The notes under the pieces: generated by a model
The model's database searches: none
Seen by the model: only the letters and a program-made list of their open reading frames with translations
What the model was told of the DNA's origin: nothing
In this document: positions 51,539-61,620 of the stretch, one piece after another
Numbering within the stretch: the stretch's first letter is position 1
Layout: each line of letters begins with the position of its first letter
Made by a program: the position numbers and the translations under genes
Origin: Oxalobacteraceae bacterium
GTDB lineage: Bacteria > Pseudomonadota > Gammaproteobacteria > Burkholderiales > Burkholderiaceae_D
Direction: 5' to 3'
Assembly (NCBI GenBank): GCA_021298975.1
Contig: JAJTGC010000010.1
Span: 1-64,000, forward strand
DNA: 64,000 nt

Positions 51539-53566
51539 TCAATTGATTTTCACCATGCCGCCCTTGAGGGTCAGCATGCCGCCACCATTAATCTCGGCCG
51601 ACGCGGAGGCTTTGCCGGCGATCGACAAGGCCTCGGCTTTCAGATCAGTGCCTGCCTTGATGCCAAATGAAGTCCCTGCCTCGCTCGTGAGCGCGGTACC
51701 CGCCTTGATCGTGGTGGCGGTGCCTGAGGTCAGTGAGACCGTTGTGCCCGATTTGAAGGTAATGCTGCCCGTCACATCAATGAGCAGATCACCCGTGATC
51801 TTGAGGGTTGATTTTCCTTTGATCGTTTGCAGCATGTCCTTCGTGACTTCCAGCGTGTAGTCTTTTTCGACCTTGTGAGAAAAATTGCCCGTGTTCTCAT
51901 GGGTCTCATCACCCGTCACGGCGACATCCCTTGTGCCGCCAACGGTGTGTGATTCATTGCCCTGGGTGACTTCAATCGTCCGATCGCCTTTTTTGATCAG
52001 ATGTTCTTCCGAGCCGCCATACAGCGTCGTCTCCAGATCATCTTCCACATCAATTTTCAGATCGCGCTCGGCATGAAAATATAACTCCTCATCCCCTTTT
52101 TTATCTTCGAAGCGAATTTCATTGCCATGCATGCGGCCCGCTTCAATCGCAGTGGTCTTCGAAATGCCATTGCCGGTTTTGGTCGGGCGGGAACGCAAGA
52201 CACTTTGCGTTTGCATTTTGGGTAGATCGACAGGCGTGGCGCGCTCACCGTTATAGACGCATCCGGTGATGATGGGTCGGTCCGGATTGCCATCGAGGTA
52301 GTTGATGATGACCTCTTGTCCTATGCGCGGAATGAACAGACTGCCCCAGCCATTGCCGGCCCAGGTTTGAGACACGCGCACCCAGCATGAGGACGTGTCG
52401 TTTTTCGTGTCCGAGTGATCCCAGTGAAATTTCACTTTCACCCGACCCAGGGTATCGGTCCATATTTCTTCGCCACTCGGCCCCACGACCACCGCAGAAT
52501 GGCTGCCGGGCACCACCGGTTGCGGTACGGTGCGAGGCGGGCGAAATGTGACTGATGCCGCAAATGCTTCGAAATGATTGGTGTAGGTTGAAGGTGTGGC
52601 CCGGTGCGTGATCCGGCGCAGTGCATAGCGCAGATTGAGCTTGCTGTTCGGATGCGCCGTGAGCGTGAATGCACCACCTGCATGCAAGCTGTTGCAGACG
52701 CTTTCGCCCTGCACGGTAGATGCATCAACCTGACTGGCCTGGACTCGCACACCCAGAATTTTTTTGCCGGCATCGAGTGTCTGCCGCAGATGTGGATAGT
52801 CATAGAAGGTACCGCGTCCCTTGGTGCCAGCGGCATTGGCCATCAGGGCGGTGCTGGGCGCGGGATAGTCATAATCCGCACCAGTAAAAGTCTGTGTGAC
52901 CAGTTGATCGCTGGCCTCGAAGCGCAGCACGCTATCGGGCCAGTTGTGACTGTCGCTGCGCCCACGCAGAACAAGCGTCGATTGCTCGCAATCGGCAAAT
53001 GCACTCGGATCATCAGCCAGCACCAGCGTGTGGGTTGAGCCGCTGAAGCTGAAGTAGTAAAAAATGCCCTCTTGCGCCATCAGTCGCATGATGAAATCCA
53101 GCGGCGTTTCATCATACTGAACGCAATAGTCGAGTGGGGTATACGTGCCCTTGAGTTTTTTCTCGAAGCTGACACCATGCGCACCCAGAACAGCCTCGAC
53201 GATCTGCACCACGCTTTTGTTCTGAAAAATCATGCGGTCGCACGAGAGCGACAGCAGCCACAGCGCGGGTACCAACTCTGCGCTGTAAAAAGCAAAGTCG
53301 GCATCCATGCCGGCCTGCGTGAAGCGACGAATGACACCGCTGAAGTTGCGCGTCATGCCATTGCTGTGTTTTACCGTGACCGTCGCCACCGTACCAATGA
53401 TGGTGTTGGGGTCCAGCGCAATCTGCGAGGATTTCATCGATAGATGAAATTCAAAGGTCTGGGACAGCGACTCGGTACCCGAAAACTCTTCCAGCAGCAG
53501 TACGTTGGCGCCAAACGCAGAGCTGACTGACAGCAGTGCCTGATCCTGTTGGAAGCCGGTTCTCAT
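51539..53566 (-). CDS. vgrG: T6SS spike protein VgrG (TssI)
   Basis: 675 residues. N-terminal gp27-like part (LLLEEFSGTESLSQTFEFHLSMKS, VQYDETPLDFIMRLMAQEGIFYYF), gp5/OB domain (RVKVKFHWDHSDTKNDTSSCWVRVSQTWAGNGWGSLFIPRIGQEVIINYLDGNPDRPIITG), and a C-terminal beta-helix needle of short repeats (SGTTVSLTSGTATTIKAGT ...). No C-terminal effector domain is visible. The tail ends in LKGGMVKIN. The stop is 13 bases from the MORN-type gene. Confidence 0.94.
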   Translation of the reverse strand: MRTGFQQDQALLSVSSAFGANVLLLEEFSGTESLSQTFEFHLSMKSSQIALDPNTIIGTVATVTVKHSNGMTRNFSGVIRRFTQAGMDADFAFYSAELVPALWLLSLSCDRMIFQNKSVVQIVEAVLGAHGVSFEKKLKGTYTPLDYCVQYDETPLDFIMRLMAQEGIFYYFSFSGSTHTLVLADDPSAFADCEQSTLVLRGRSDSHNWPDSVLRFEASDQLVTQTFTGADYDYPAPSTALMANAAGTKGRGTFYDYPHLRQTLDAGKKILGVRVQASQVDASTVQGESVCNSLHAGGAFTLTAHPNSKLNLRYALRRITHRATPSTYTNHFEAFAASVTFRPPRTVPQPVVPGSHSAVVVGPSGEEIWTDTLGRVKVKFHWDHSDTKNDTSSCWVRVSQTWAGNGWGSLFIPRIGQEVIINYLDGNPDRPIITGCVYNGERATPVDLPKMQTQSVLRSRPTKTGNGISKTTAIEAGRMHGNEIRFEDKKGDEELYFHAERDLKIDVEDDLETTLYGGSEEHLIKKGDRTIEVTQGNESHTVGGTRDVAVTGDETHENTGNFSHKVEKDYTLEVTKDMLQTIKGKSTLKITGDLLIDVTGSITFKSGTTVSLTSGTATTIKAGTALTSEAGTSFGIKAGTDLKAEALSIAGKASASAEINGGGMLTLKGGMVKIN

Positions 53567-56184
53567 GGCGCTGACGCCTTGTCATGCAGGACAAACTGGA
53601 AGTCGAGACGGCTATCGAGCGATAACACGACTTCGTCGAATGCGCGGCTGTCAGCGATATGCTGCAACACCTGCGAGGCCAGCTCGGGCAGCAGGGTTTG
53701 CGTGACGATGTGATCGATATTGCGTGCACCGCTTTCGACTTCGTGACAACGCGCGACGATGGCATCAACGACTGCGTCATGCCAGATAAAACGAGCACCG
53801 TGATTTTGCAAGATGCGTGCGGCCAGTTGCGAGAGTTTGATATCCACAATGGTGCGCAGTTGGGTATCTGCGATCGGCCGGTAAGGTACCAGAATGACCC
53901 GACCCAGAAATGCCGAAGGAAATTGACGCAGCAGGGCTGGACGCAGCGCAGCGGTCATGGATTCAAGGCTCGCGTCTGGCTGCTGACGGCAGGTCTCGAC
54001 CACCACATCTTGTGCTGCATTGGATGTCAGCAGGATCAGTGTGTTGCGGAAATCAATGCGGGTACCTTCTGCATCGTCCATCGTGCCTTTGTCGAAGACC
54101 TGATAAAACAGCTCCAGCACATCCGGATGCGCTTTTTCCATCTCGTCGAGCAGAATCAGGCTGTATGGCTGCCGGCGTACGGCTTCGGTCAATACCCCGC
54201 CCTTGCCATAACCGACATAACCGGGCGGCGCGCCTTTCAGGCCCGAGACGGAGTGTGCTTCCTGATACTCGGACATATTCACCGTGATCATGTTCTGCTG
54301 ACCGCCGTACAACAGATCGGCCAGCTGACAGGCAGTTTCCGTTTTACCGACACCGCTGGGGCCGACCAGCAGGAACACGCCCACCGGCTTGATCGGATCA
54401 TCCAGTCCGGCGCGATAGCTGCGTACGCGGCGGGCAATCGCATCGAGCGCCTGATCCTGTCCGATGATGCGTTCCTGCAGCCGCTCATGCAAATGCAAAA
54501 CAGCCTGTTGCTCATCGTCGAGCATGCGACCCAGCGGAATACCGGTCCAGTCGGACAGCACTTCGGCAATCACGCGACGATTGACGGCATCGTGTACCAG
54601 TGGTTGCTCGCCTTGCAGGGCTTTGAGTTGGGTTTCCAGAGCGATCAGATTCGCGGAGGGTGCGGGTGTGTCGGGCTGCTGCTGCAGCTCGGTGCGCAGC
54701 GCCTGAAGATGCGCGACTTGCTGACGTTCTGACTGCAACCGCTGTTCGAATTCTGCAAAGCGCACGCGCATTGCTGCCAATGCCGAATCGCACTCGGCAA
54801 TCGCCGCCGCATGATTGTCGTCGGTGTTCCTGTCGCGCTGATACAGACGGCGCTGATGCTCGGTGTCTCCGATCTCGCGGCGCAGTGCTTCCATGACCGC
54901 GGGCAGAGCGGCCTGACTTTGCGCCACCCGTGCGCAGGCCGTATCCAGAATGCTGATGGCTTTGTCGGGCAGCTGGCGTGACCGAAGATAGCGGTGCGAC
55001 AGATGCACTGCATCGCGCACGGCTTCATCGAGAATCTGTACCTGATGATGCTGCTCGAGCTTGCCAACAATACCGCGCAACATGCCCACGGCCACCGTCT
55101 CGGACGGCTCATCGACTTTGATCACCTGAAAGCGCCGAGTCAGTGCCGGGTCACGTTCGATGCTTTGTTTGTACTCGGCCCAGGTGGTCGCGGCGATGGT
55201 GCGCAGCTCGCCGCGTGCCAGCGCCGGCTTGAGCAGGTTGGCGGCGTCACCGTGCCCGGCGCTGCCGATCAGCTGATGCGCCTCATCCACAAACAAGACC
55301 ACGGGTTTGACCGAGGCTTTGACTTCGGCAATGACTTGCTGAAGACGATGCTCGAATTCGCCGCGCATGCCGGCACCGGCTTGCAGCAGACCCAGATCGA
55401 GTGCGCGGATCACGATGTTTTTAAGTGCCGGCGGTACATCACCGCTGGCAATTTTTTGCGCCAGCCCTTCGACCACGGCGGTCTTGCCGACGCCCGCTTC
55501 ACCCGTCAGGATGGGATTGTTTTGCCGCCGACGCATCAGCACTTCGGCGATTTGTCGCACTTCACTGTCGCGACCGTAGACAGGATCCAGCAGGCCGCTG
55601 GCGGCCTGTGCGGTGAGATCGATGGTGTACTGATCCAGCGCCGGTGTGTTTGAGGCCATCGCTGGTTTGGATGCTGCCTGCGTGGCACGGTTGGCCGGGG
55701 CTGATGCCTGTGCGGGCGATGTGCCCGCCAATGCAGGCAATTGCGCACGCAGGGTGTCACGCGCAATCTGCAACAGGTTGGGGGCAGATTCCAGCAACAG
55801 GCCGCGCATCGTGTCCGATTCCAGCGCTGCCAGCAGCACGCAGCCGGCATTGACTTGCTGCTCGCCGAGCACCATGGAAGCCACCACCCACGATTGTTCC
55901 AGCAGCGGCGGCAGATATTCCGAGAGCACGGGCGTGCGCCCGTTGCCGCGCTTTAGCCGATCCAGTGCAGCCTGCAATTGCTCTTGGGTGCGCTCGGGTG
56001 AAATACGAAAGCTGTTGAGCAGCATCGTCAGTTCGCCCGCAGGATCGCGCAGCATTTCCATCAGCAAGTGCTCGGGATCGACGCTGAAATGCGTGTTCTT
56101 GGCGCACAGCTCGGCAGCGCGCTCAAGCGCGGCGCGCGTGTCGCCATTGAGGCGAAGAATGAGGGTGCGCAGTTCAGTGCTCAT
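53563..56184 (-). CDS. tssH: T6SS disassembly ATPase ClpV (TssH)
   Basis: 873 residues from ATG 56184 (MSTELRTLILRLNGDTRAALERAAELC); a longer frame reads into tssG. N domain, first AAA+ module with GEAGVGKTAVVEG, a coiled middle domain with long Gln/Ala-rich helices, and second module with GPSGVGKTETACQLADLLYGG and the typical MSEYQEAHSVSGLKGAPPGYVGYGKGG. ClpV recycles contracted sheath. It overlaps tssG by 11 bases and vgrG by four. Confidence 0.94.
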   Translation of the reverse strand: MSTELRTLILRLNGDTRAALERAAELCAKNTHFSVDPEHLLMEMLRDPAGELTMLLNSFRISPERTQEQLQAALDRLKRGNGRTPVLSEYLPPLLEQSWVVASMVLGEQQVNAGCVLLAALESDTMRGLLLESAPNLLQIARDTLRAQLPALAGTSPAQASAPANRATQAASKPAMASNTPALDQYTIDLTAQAASGLLDPVYGRDSEVRQIAEVLMRRRQNNPILTGEAGVGKTAVVEGLAQKIASGDVPPALKNIVIRALDLGLLQAGAGMRGEFEHRLQQVIAEVKASVKPVVLFVDEAHQLIGSAGHGDAANLLKPALARGELRTIAATTWAEYKQSIERDPALTRRFQVIKVDEPSETVAVGMLRGIVGKLEQHHQVQILDEAVRDAVHLSHRYLRSRQLPDKAISILDTACARVAQSQAALPAVMEALRREIGDTEHQRRLYQRDRNTDDNHAAAIAECDSALAAMRVRFAEFEQRLQSERQQVAHLQALRTELQQQPDTPAPSANLIALETQLKALQGEQPLVHDAVNRRVIAEVLSDWTGIPLGRMLDDEQQAVLHLHERLQERIIGQDQALDAIARRVRSYRAGLDDPIKPVGVFLLVGPSGVGKTETACQLADLLYGGQQNMITVNMSEYQEAHSVSGLKGAPPGYVGYGKGGVLTEAVRRQPYSLILLDEMEKAHPDVLELFYQVFDKGTMDDAEGTRIDFRNTLILLTSNAAQDVVVETCRQQPDASLESMTAALRPALLRQFPSAFLGRVILVPYRPIADTQLRTIVDIKLSQLAARILQNHGARFIWHDAVVDAIVARCHEVESGARNIDHIVTQTLLPELASQVLQHIADSRAFDEVVLSLDSRLDFQFVLHDKASAP

Positions 56185-57205
56185 GGCCTGCGCATTCAAA
56201 TGCAAAGCGCGCAGGCACGGGCGTGCTGCGCTCGCTGGCATCACCGGAGTCGCCCATCCAGGCATTCCAGCCCAGTCGCGGCGAGGATTGTGCCGACAAG
56301 CGGCCGGCCGGCAACGTATCGGCTTGCGGCGTGAGCAAGACTTCCACCCGCAGCGCTGAGGGAATGAAGGCGCGTACCGTGGTTTTGAAATCATCATGGT
56401 CGCTGCCACCGGGTAGCAAGTCCATCACCCGGTCTGCGGGCTGATCATCGGCGTGCAAGCGAATGGCAGCCGCCTGATCCCAGATGCGGCGTCCAAGCAA
56501 AGCGGTTCGGCCGAGTTGAGGCGATTGCTGCGGATGTCCCAGCTGGGTCAGCTCGTCCTGCTCGAGTCGCTGCCAGCCACCGACGAATTGCTCCCCCTGA
56601 AAGCGGATGGCGTAACGATCGGCCAGCAAGGCGCACAGGGCGGACATCGAGCGCGGCGCGCCGGCGATCAGTCCGGCATGACGCAGCCAGGGGGTATGCG
56701 TTTGGCGATCGGGATTGCCGACATCTTGGCCGCACAAATAGCCGGTACTGCGCGCCAGGGTGGAGGCCTGCGGCGACGCCCAACCGAGCCCCAGCCGCCG
56801 GCGTTTGCGATTGAGATAAAACAGGGACAACAAGCGGTGCTGAATGATGTCCAGAAAATCCGATGTCGCAAAATCCTTGATGGCGTTTCGTTCCAGCAGA
56901 AGCTCGGTAAACGCGGTGGGCAGGGGGCCGCCCTCACCGGACAGGGACAGCACCGGTGTGGAGAGCGTAAAGGCTTCGCCAGTCGCTGCGCCGCGCGCAA
57001 TGTGGCGCACGTCACTGGCTTCGAAGCTGAGCGACACGTGGCTTTTGAGTCGTACTGCCTCGGGACCGCCGCTGGCACCGATTTCTACCCGACCTTCGGC
57101 CACACCTTCGCGTTCGAGCAGACTGATGGCCTGAAACAAATCAAAGCCGTGCGGTGCATTGAGCAGGCGCTCGGCAAGCGGTAGCTCGGATGCGTGCGTG
57201 TTCAT
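56174..57205 (-). CDS. tssG: T6SS baseplate protein TssG
   Basis: 343 residues. ERLLNAPHGFDLFQAISLLER at the start and FLDIIQHRLLSLFYLNRKRRRLG, RSMSALCALLADRYAIRFQGEQFVGGWQ and LGRTALLGRRIWDQAAAIRLH are the conserved TssG blocks. Works with TssF, TssE and TssK in the baseplate wedge. It begins one base after the tssF stop. Confidence 0.93.
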   Translation of the reverse strand: MNTHASELPLAERLLNAPHGFDLFQAISLLEREGVAEGRVEIGASGGPEAVRLKSHVSLSFEASDVRHIARGAATGEAFTLSTPVLSLSGEGGPLPTAFTELLLERNAIKDFATSDFLDIIQHRLLSLFYLNRKRRRLGLGWASPQASTLARSTGYLCGQDVGNPDRQTHTPWLRHAGLIAGAPRSMSALCALLADRYAIRFQGEQFVGGWQRLEQDELTQLGHPQQSPQLGRTALLGRRIWDQAAAIRLHADDQPADRVMDLLPGGSDHDDFKTTVRAFIPSALRVEVLLTPQADTLPAGRLSAQSSPRLGWNAWMGDSGDASERSTPVPARFAFECAGHEH

Positions 57206-58972
57206 TTACACCAACTCCTCTGCGCCCGCCATCGGCTTCCATTGCACGAGACATTCGTCACCGCGCCAGACGCCCAGTTCGACAAATGAATTAACGGTGG
57301 TGTACAGCGCAAAGAAATGTGCCAGCACCGCCGAAAACAGGATGGCCGAAGAACCCACGAAAGCCTCGGGTTCCAGTTCAAGGCGCACCGCCGTGCCACG
57401 GCAGTGACCGCGCCAGGCTTCATGTCCGATTTGCCGGGTGACCGGGCGGGACTGCAGATGCGTGATACCGCGAATTTGTTCCAGATCGCGGTTCTGATCG
57501 GAGGCAAACAGCGACAGCATTTCGCGCAGCCGATCCCGACCGGTCGCGCCGCTCACCAGCGAGTGATGGTTCAGTGTGAGTAATGAGGCCAGACGCCAGA
57601 CCGTGTCACTGCCCAGTGGCGGATGACGCTGACGCGAGGGTTCGGTGACGCAGCGAATTTGCAGACCATTGGAGACGCCTTCGCCTTTGATGCGGGTTTG
57701 GGTCGTAATTTGCTCGGCCAGACCACGATTGGTACAGAGCGTACGCGCATAGACAATCGGTGCCGATGGCGCGCTGCGCATATTGCGCTGATCAACGAAG
57801 GACAAGTACATGTCCGAGCCGGAGATGTCTTTGCGCAAACTGCGCTCGCGCCGGGAGGCCCAGTACACACCTTCGTGGCGATCGCTGAAATGATCCAGCG
57901 ATGAAAACTGTGGAATACGCTGCGGCCTGTCAGAGCCCGGATCAGAGGCGGTGACTTGTTCGATCGTGTGAATTTCGGTGAAGGCCTCGCGTGCCCGGTC
58001 ACCCACCAGCATGTGCTCATGCTGCCGATGATCGATAGGGATCGGCTCGGAAGTGCGAGGGAAGAGATTGACCGCCACCACACAGCCCAGCTTGAAATGT
58101 GCGGCAGAGATCTGGCGCAGCTTGCGCGATACACCGCCGATATCGATCCTGAGTGTGCAGCGCTGGCCGCTCAGCCGCTGCGCGCGCAAGCCATGAATAT
58201 CAAAGAAGTGAAATTTCGCCGGAAATGCAAAGTATTCCTGCAGCAGGCCGTAAGCAGGATGCGCACCGGGCGCTTGTGGCAATACCGCATGGGCTGCGTC
58301 GAATCCCACGCGCTGGCAGGCACTGGCGGGCAGCCGACGGGAGCGCGCATCATCGCATTGAATGTCGATACCCCGAATGCGGGTCGCCAGACTTTCGTAG
58401 AGCGTTGCGACGGTTCCCCAGTCACCGGAGAGATGAATGCGCAAGGTGTCGATGTCAAGCTCGGACAGATCAATGCCGTCCTGTGCCACCACGCTGATCA
58501 GGAGACGACCTTCGTCATCAATCTGTGCTTCGTCAATCGACAAGGGCCACAGCGTCAGGTCCCAGGCCGAGCGGAAGCGAACTTCTTCACCGCTATCGGC
58601 ATCGGCCACGAGTGCGGTGTGACGCGGAATCTGCAAGCCTGCAGTGACCTTGCCCTGAGCCTCATCGAGTGCCATTTGCATGACCACCATGGACGGTATG
58701 GGTGCCAGCAGGGAAGGGCAGAGATTTTCAAGCAACGAGCTGGCGACTTGCGGAAATTCCGCTTCAATGTCGCGCCGCACACGGCCTGACAGAAATGCCA
58801 CCGACTCGATCAGTCGCTCGGTATGCGGATCTTGTGATTCGGTGCCATGAAAATCAAGTCGCGAGGCGACTTTCGGATAGCGACGAGAAAAATCCTGTCC
58901 CTGTTCGCGCAGATACGACAGCTCGCGCATGTAGTAATCGAGCAGTTCATTGTCCGAGGTACGGGTATCCAT
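57206..58972 (-). CDS. tssF: T6SS baseplate protein TssF
   Basis: 588 residues: MRELSYLREQGQDFSRRYPKVASRLDFHGTESQDPHTERLIESVAFLSGRVRRDIEAEFPQVASSLLENLCPSLLAPIPSM is the unmistakable TssF N-terminus. Starts at the last base of the tssE stop (TGATG), so the two are translationally coupled. Confidence 0.94.
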   Translation of the reverse strand: MDTRTSDNELLDYYMRELSYLREQGQDFSRRYPKVASRLDFHGTESQDPHTERLIESVAFLSGRVRRDIEAEFPQVASSLLENLCPSLLAPIPSMVVMQMALDEAQGKVTAGLQIPRHTALVADADSGEEVRFRSAWDLTLWPLSIDEAQIDDEGRLLISVVAQDGIDLSELDIDTLRIHLSGDWGTVATLYESLATRIRGIDIQCDDARSRRLPASACQRVGFDAAHAVLPQAPGAHPAYGLLQEYFAFPAKFHFFDIHGLRAQRLSGQRCTLRIDIGGVSRKLRQISAAHFKLGCVVAVNLFPRTSEPIPIDHRQHEHMLVGDRAREAFTEIHTIEQVTASDPGSDRPQRIPQFSSLDHFSDRHEGVYWASRRERSLRKDISGSDMYLSFVDQRNMRSAPSAPIVYARTLCTNRGLAEQITTQTRIKGEGVSNGLQIRCVTEPSRQRHPPLGSDTVWRLASLLTLNHHSLVSGATGRDRLREMLSLFASDQNRDLEQIRGITHLQSRPVTRQIGHEAWRGHCRGTAVRLELEPEAFVGSSAILFSAVLAHFFALYTTVNSFVELGVWRGDECLVQWKPMAGAEELV

Positions 58973-59442
58973 CAGGCTGCCTCCACCGCAGGATGGACGC
59001 CAGCGACCTCGCCGGTGTCAATGCGAAAGTTGATGCGTCTGACGGTGTGCGCTATCCGCAGATTGGCCGCGATCAGATAGCGCGCGACCGTCTTGCCCGG
59101 CGCACCGGGCAGGACGGTGACCTCGACCTGCGTGAGCCGGGGTTCGAATACGCTGATGGCACGTTCCAGCGCTGCACTGATCACCGTTTTGTCGCGCTCG
59201 CTGAGTGCCGAGCGGGCAAGGGTGTCGGGGATGCCGTAATCCAGTACGGTCAGCTTGGCGTCCTGAAATTCGGACAGCGGAATACGGGAGCGTGAATTGG
59301 TCAGGCGCGAGAGCTCGCGCGCGACGGAGGCTTCGAGCCCATCCGCCGAGAGCACCTGGTCGGTTTCATTCGCGGCTGCGGTGAGGCGCTGATCGAGTTT
59401 GTCGAACAGCGGGATGGCCCCACCGGGAATCAGGCGCGACAT
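58972..59442 (-). CDS. tssE: T6SS baseplate protein TssE (gp25-like)
   Basis: 156 residues with the GPW/gp25 domain: VARELSRLTNSRSRIPLSEFQDAKLTVLDYGIPDT, and a C-terminal RYLIAANLRIAHTVRRINFRIDTGE. It starts sheath polymerisation on the baseplate. Located between hcp and tssF. Confidence 0.92.
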   Translation of the reverse strand: MSRLIPGGAIPLFDKLDQRLTAAANETDQVLSADGLEASVARELSRLTNSRSRIPLSEFQDAKLTVLDYGIPDTLARSALSERDKTVISAALERAISVFEPRLTQVEVTVLPGAPGKTVARYLIAANLRIAHTVRRINFRIDTGEVAGVHPAVEAA

Positions 59443-59483
59443 GTGGATTCACCTTGCGGCGGGCCCGCGATCGCGCGTGGCGA

Positions 59484-60038
59484 TCAGGCCGCCACGTTGG
59501 TTGACAGATCCCAGCCGAAGGACGTCTTGCCCGGGCTGTTGCCGTCCAGTCCCTGCTGGACATACTCCATGGTGATCTTGGTGAAATTGATCGTGAATTT
59601 ATCCATGGGGATCTGGCCATCGCCATAGCCGCCGGTGGCGATCTGCGAAATGATCGGTTCGGACAGCGCGATTTTCAGTACCAGCAGATTGGTCGCGTTC
59701 GCGGTGCGATAGACCTCGAGGGTCGCTGTCTTCAGGTCGGTGCCAGCGGAGCATGCTGCGTAGAGCACCGGTGTGGCCATGTCGACTGCTTTGGTGAATT
59801 CCATTTCCTGAAAACGGGCGCGGCCGGTGGTGCGGTTCGAGTTGGCGACGTTCATATCGACGGGCAAGTCAACGGCAAGACTCCAGTTGGCAATCATCAT
59901 GCTCGACTCGGCCGGACCGGAGAGCAGCATGTTGCCCTTCACGTCCTCGATCTTCAGCGTATAGATATCACCCATGCTCTTAGACGAGGACAGTCCGGTG
60001 TTAAAGGTGTTGGTTCTGGCGATTCCTGGCGTATTCAT
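59484..60038 (-). CDS. hcp: T6SS tube protein Hcp (TssD)
   Basis: 184 residues, with a GGAG site before ATG 60038. The Hcp beta-barrel pattern is visible (DIYTLKIEDVKGN, GRARFQEMEFTKAVDMATPVLYAACSAGTDLKTATLEVYR, FTINFTKITMEYV), with a longer N-terminus than the shortest Hcp proteins. Hexamers stack to the inner tube that is ejected. It follows tssC with a 55-base gap. Confidence 0.92.
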   Translation of the reverse strand: MNTPGIARTNTFNTGLSSSKSMGDIYTLKIEDVKGNMLLSGPAESSMMIANWSLAVDLPVDMNVANSNRTTGRARFQEMEFTKAVDMATPVLYAACSAGTDLKTATLEVYRTANATNLLVLKIALSEPIISQIATGGYGDGQIPMDKFTINFTKITMEYVQQGLDGNSPGKTSFGWDLSTNVAA

Positions 60039-60093
60039 AGATCACTCCGTGGTGACTGGTCTGTAAGTGAGTCGTGGTCGAGGGTCAGGCGGA

Positions 60094-61578
60094 TCAGCCA
60101 GCAGGTGCCGGCAATTCCGCCACCATCCGAATCGACGCGGTCAGCTCTTCCATCTGGAAGTGCGGCCGTACAAAAACAATGGCCGTGTAGGCGCCGGGTT
60201 TGCCGGGCACTTCCTTGACATCGACACGGGCACTGGCCAGCGGCAGCCGGGCCTTGGTTGCCTGAGGTGCGGATTCATCCAGACAGATATAGTCGGCGAT
60301 CCAGGTGTTGAGGAAGGCTTCAACCGATGCCTTGGTCTGGAAGCTGCCGATTTTGTCGCGCACGATCACTTTGATGTAGTGCGCAAAACGGGAGGCGGCG
60401 AGCATATAGGGCAGTCGCGCCGACAGCTGCGCATTGGCATTCGCATTGTCCTTGTTGTAAAGCTTGGGTTTGTTGACCGTTTGTCCGCCAAAAAACGCTG
60501 CAAAGTTGGAACCCTTGGAATTGACGACTGCGATGAAGCCGAGATCATTGAGTTCTTTTTCGCGTCGGTCCGTGATGGTGACTTCGGTCGGGCATTTGAG
60601 AGCGATATCACCTTCATCCGTTTTGAACGTGTGGGCTGTCATGCCTTCGACCTTGCCGCCACCCTCGACACCGCGAATCGCGGTAGTCCAGCCATACTTG
60701 GCAAATGCATCGGTAATGCGAAGGCCTAGCTGGTACGAGGCATTCGCCCACAGGTATTTGTCGTGATCCTTGCCGTCGACGTCTTCTTCGTAACTGAACT
60801 GCTCGACCGGCACGGTCTTCGCACCATACGGCAGGCGCGACAGGTAGCGCGGCAGCGTCAGGGCGACGTAACGGGAATCTTCCGATTCGCGGAAGGCCTT
60901 CCACGTGACCAGTTCGGCGCTCTCGAAAATTTTCGACATATCGCGCGGCACACCCAGTTCGGTGAAGCTCTTCATGTCGAACAGGGCTGGCGAGGAGGCA
61001 GCGATAAACGGTGCGTGGGCTGCAGCTGCCACCTTGGAAATACGCTCCAGCAGAGCGACATCCTGTGGATGACGACCAAAATAATAGTCACCAATCAGCA
61101 CCGAGTAAGGATTGCCGCCGAAGGTACCGTACTCTTCTTCGTAGACTTTCTTGAACAAGACGCTGACATCGAAATCGACCGCCGTCTCCAGATCGTTGAG
61201 CAGCTCTTTTTTGCTCACGCTCATGAGGCGAATTTTCAAGCGCGAGCTGGTCTCCGTACCGAAAACGAACTCATGCAGTCCGCGCCAGGACGATTCGAGC
61301 GCCTGGAATTCGGGATGATGCATGATCGCATTGAGCTGTTTCGTCAGCAGATCGTCGATCTCTGCGATGCGCTCGTTGATCATTGCCACCACGCCCTTGT
61401 CCGGACTGAACTTCATGTCCTTGTCGAGGATTTGGGCTGCAAATTGTCCGATCAGTTTTTTCGCATAGGGCTCTTGCGAAGGCTCGTTGACCATTTTGCC
61501 GTTCTGGACAATCTGGTCGAGCAAGCTGCCAGTGCCTGAGGCGCCGGAACCGGATGCGGAGGGTTTTGTATCTGCCAT
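60094..61578 (-). CDS. tssC: T6SS sheath large subunit TssC (VipB)
   Basis: 494 residues from ATG 61578 (AGGTG upstream; a GTG nine bases earlier is possible). Conserved blocks: FQALESSWRGLHEFVFGTETSSRLKIRLMSVSKKELLNDLE, PYSVLIGDYYFG, LPRYLSRLPYG and FAHYIKVIVRDKIGSF. Forms the contractile sheath with TssB, encoded 42 bases upstream. Confidence 0.95.
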   Translation of the reverse strand: MADTKPSASGSGASGTGSLLDQIVQNGKMVNEPSQEPYAKKLIGQFAAQILDKDMKFSPDKGVVAMINERIAEIDDLLTKQLNAIMHHPEFQALESSWRGLHEFVFGTETSSRLKIRLMSVSKKELLNDLETAVDFDVSVLFKKVYEEEYGTFGGNPYSVLIGDYYFGRHPQDVALLERISKVAAAAHAPFIAASSPALFDMKSFTELGVPRDMSKIFESAELVTWKAFRESEDSRYVALTLPRYLSRLPYGAKTVPVEQFSYEEDVDGKDHDKYLWANASYQLGLRITDAFAKYGWTTAIRGVEGGGKVEGMTAHTFKTDEGDIALKCPTEVTITDRREKELNDLGFIAVVNSKGSNFAAFFGGQTVNKPKLYNKDNANANAQLSARLPYMLAASRFAHYIKVIVRDKIGSFQTKASVEAFLNTWIADYICLDESAPQATKARLPLASARVDVKEVPGKPGAYTAIVFVRPHFQMEELTASIRMVAELPAPAG

Positions 61579-61620
61579 ATCATTCACCTGTTGAAGTGTC
61601 AGGGTGCATCTTTGTTGGTT

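Noticed and set aside
53659..54732. 357-codon plus-strand frame
   Set aside because: Antisense to clpV, with no motif and no ribosome site.
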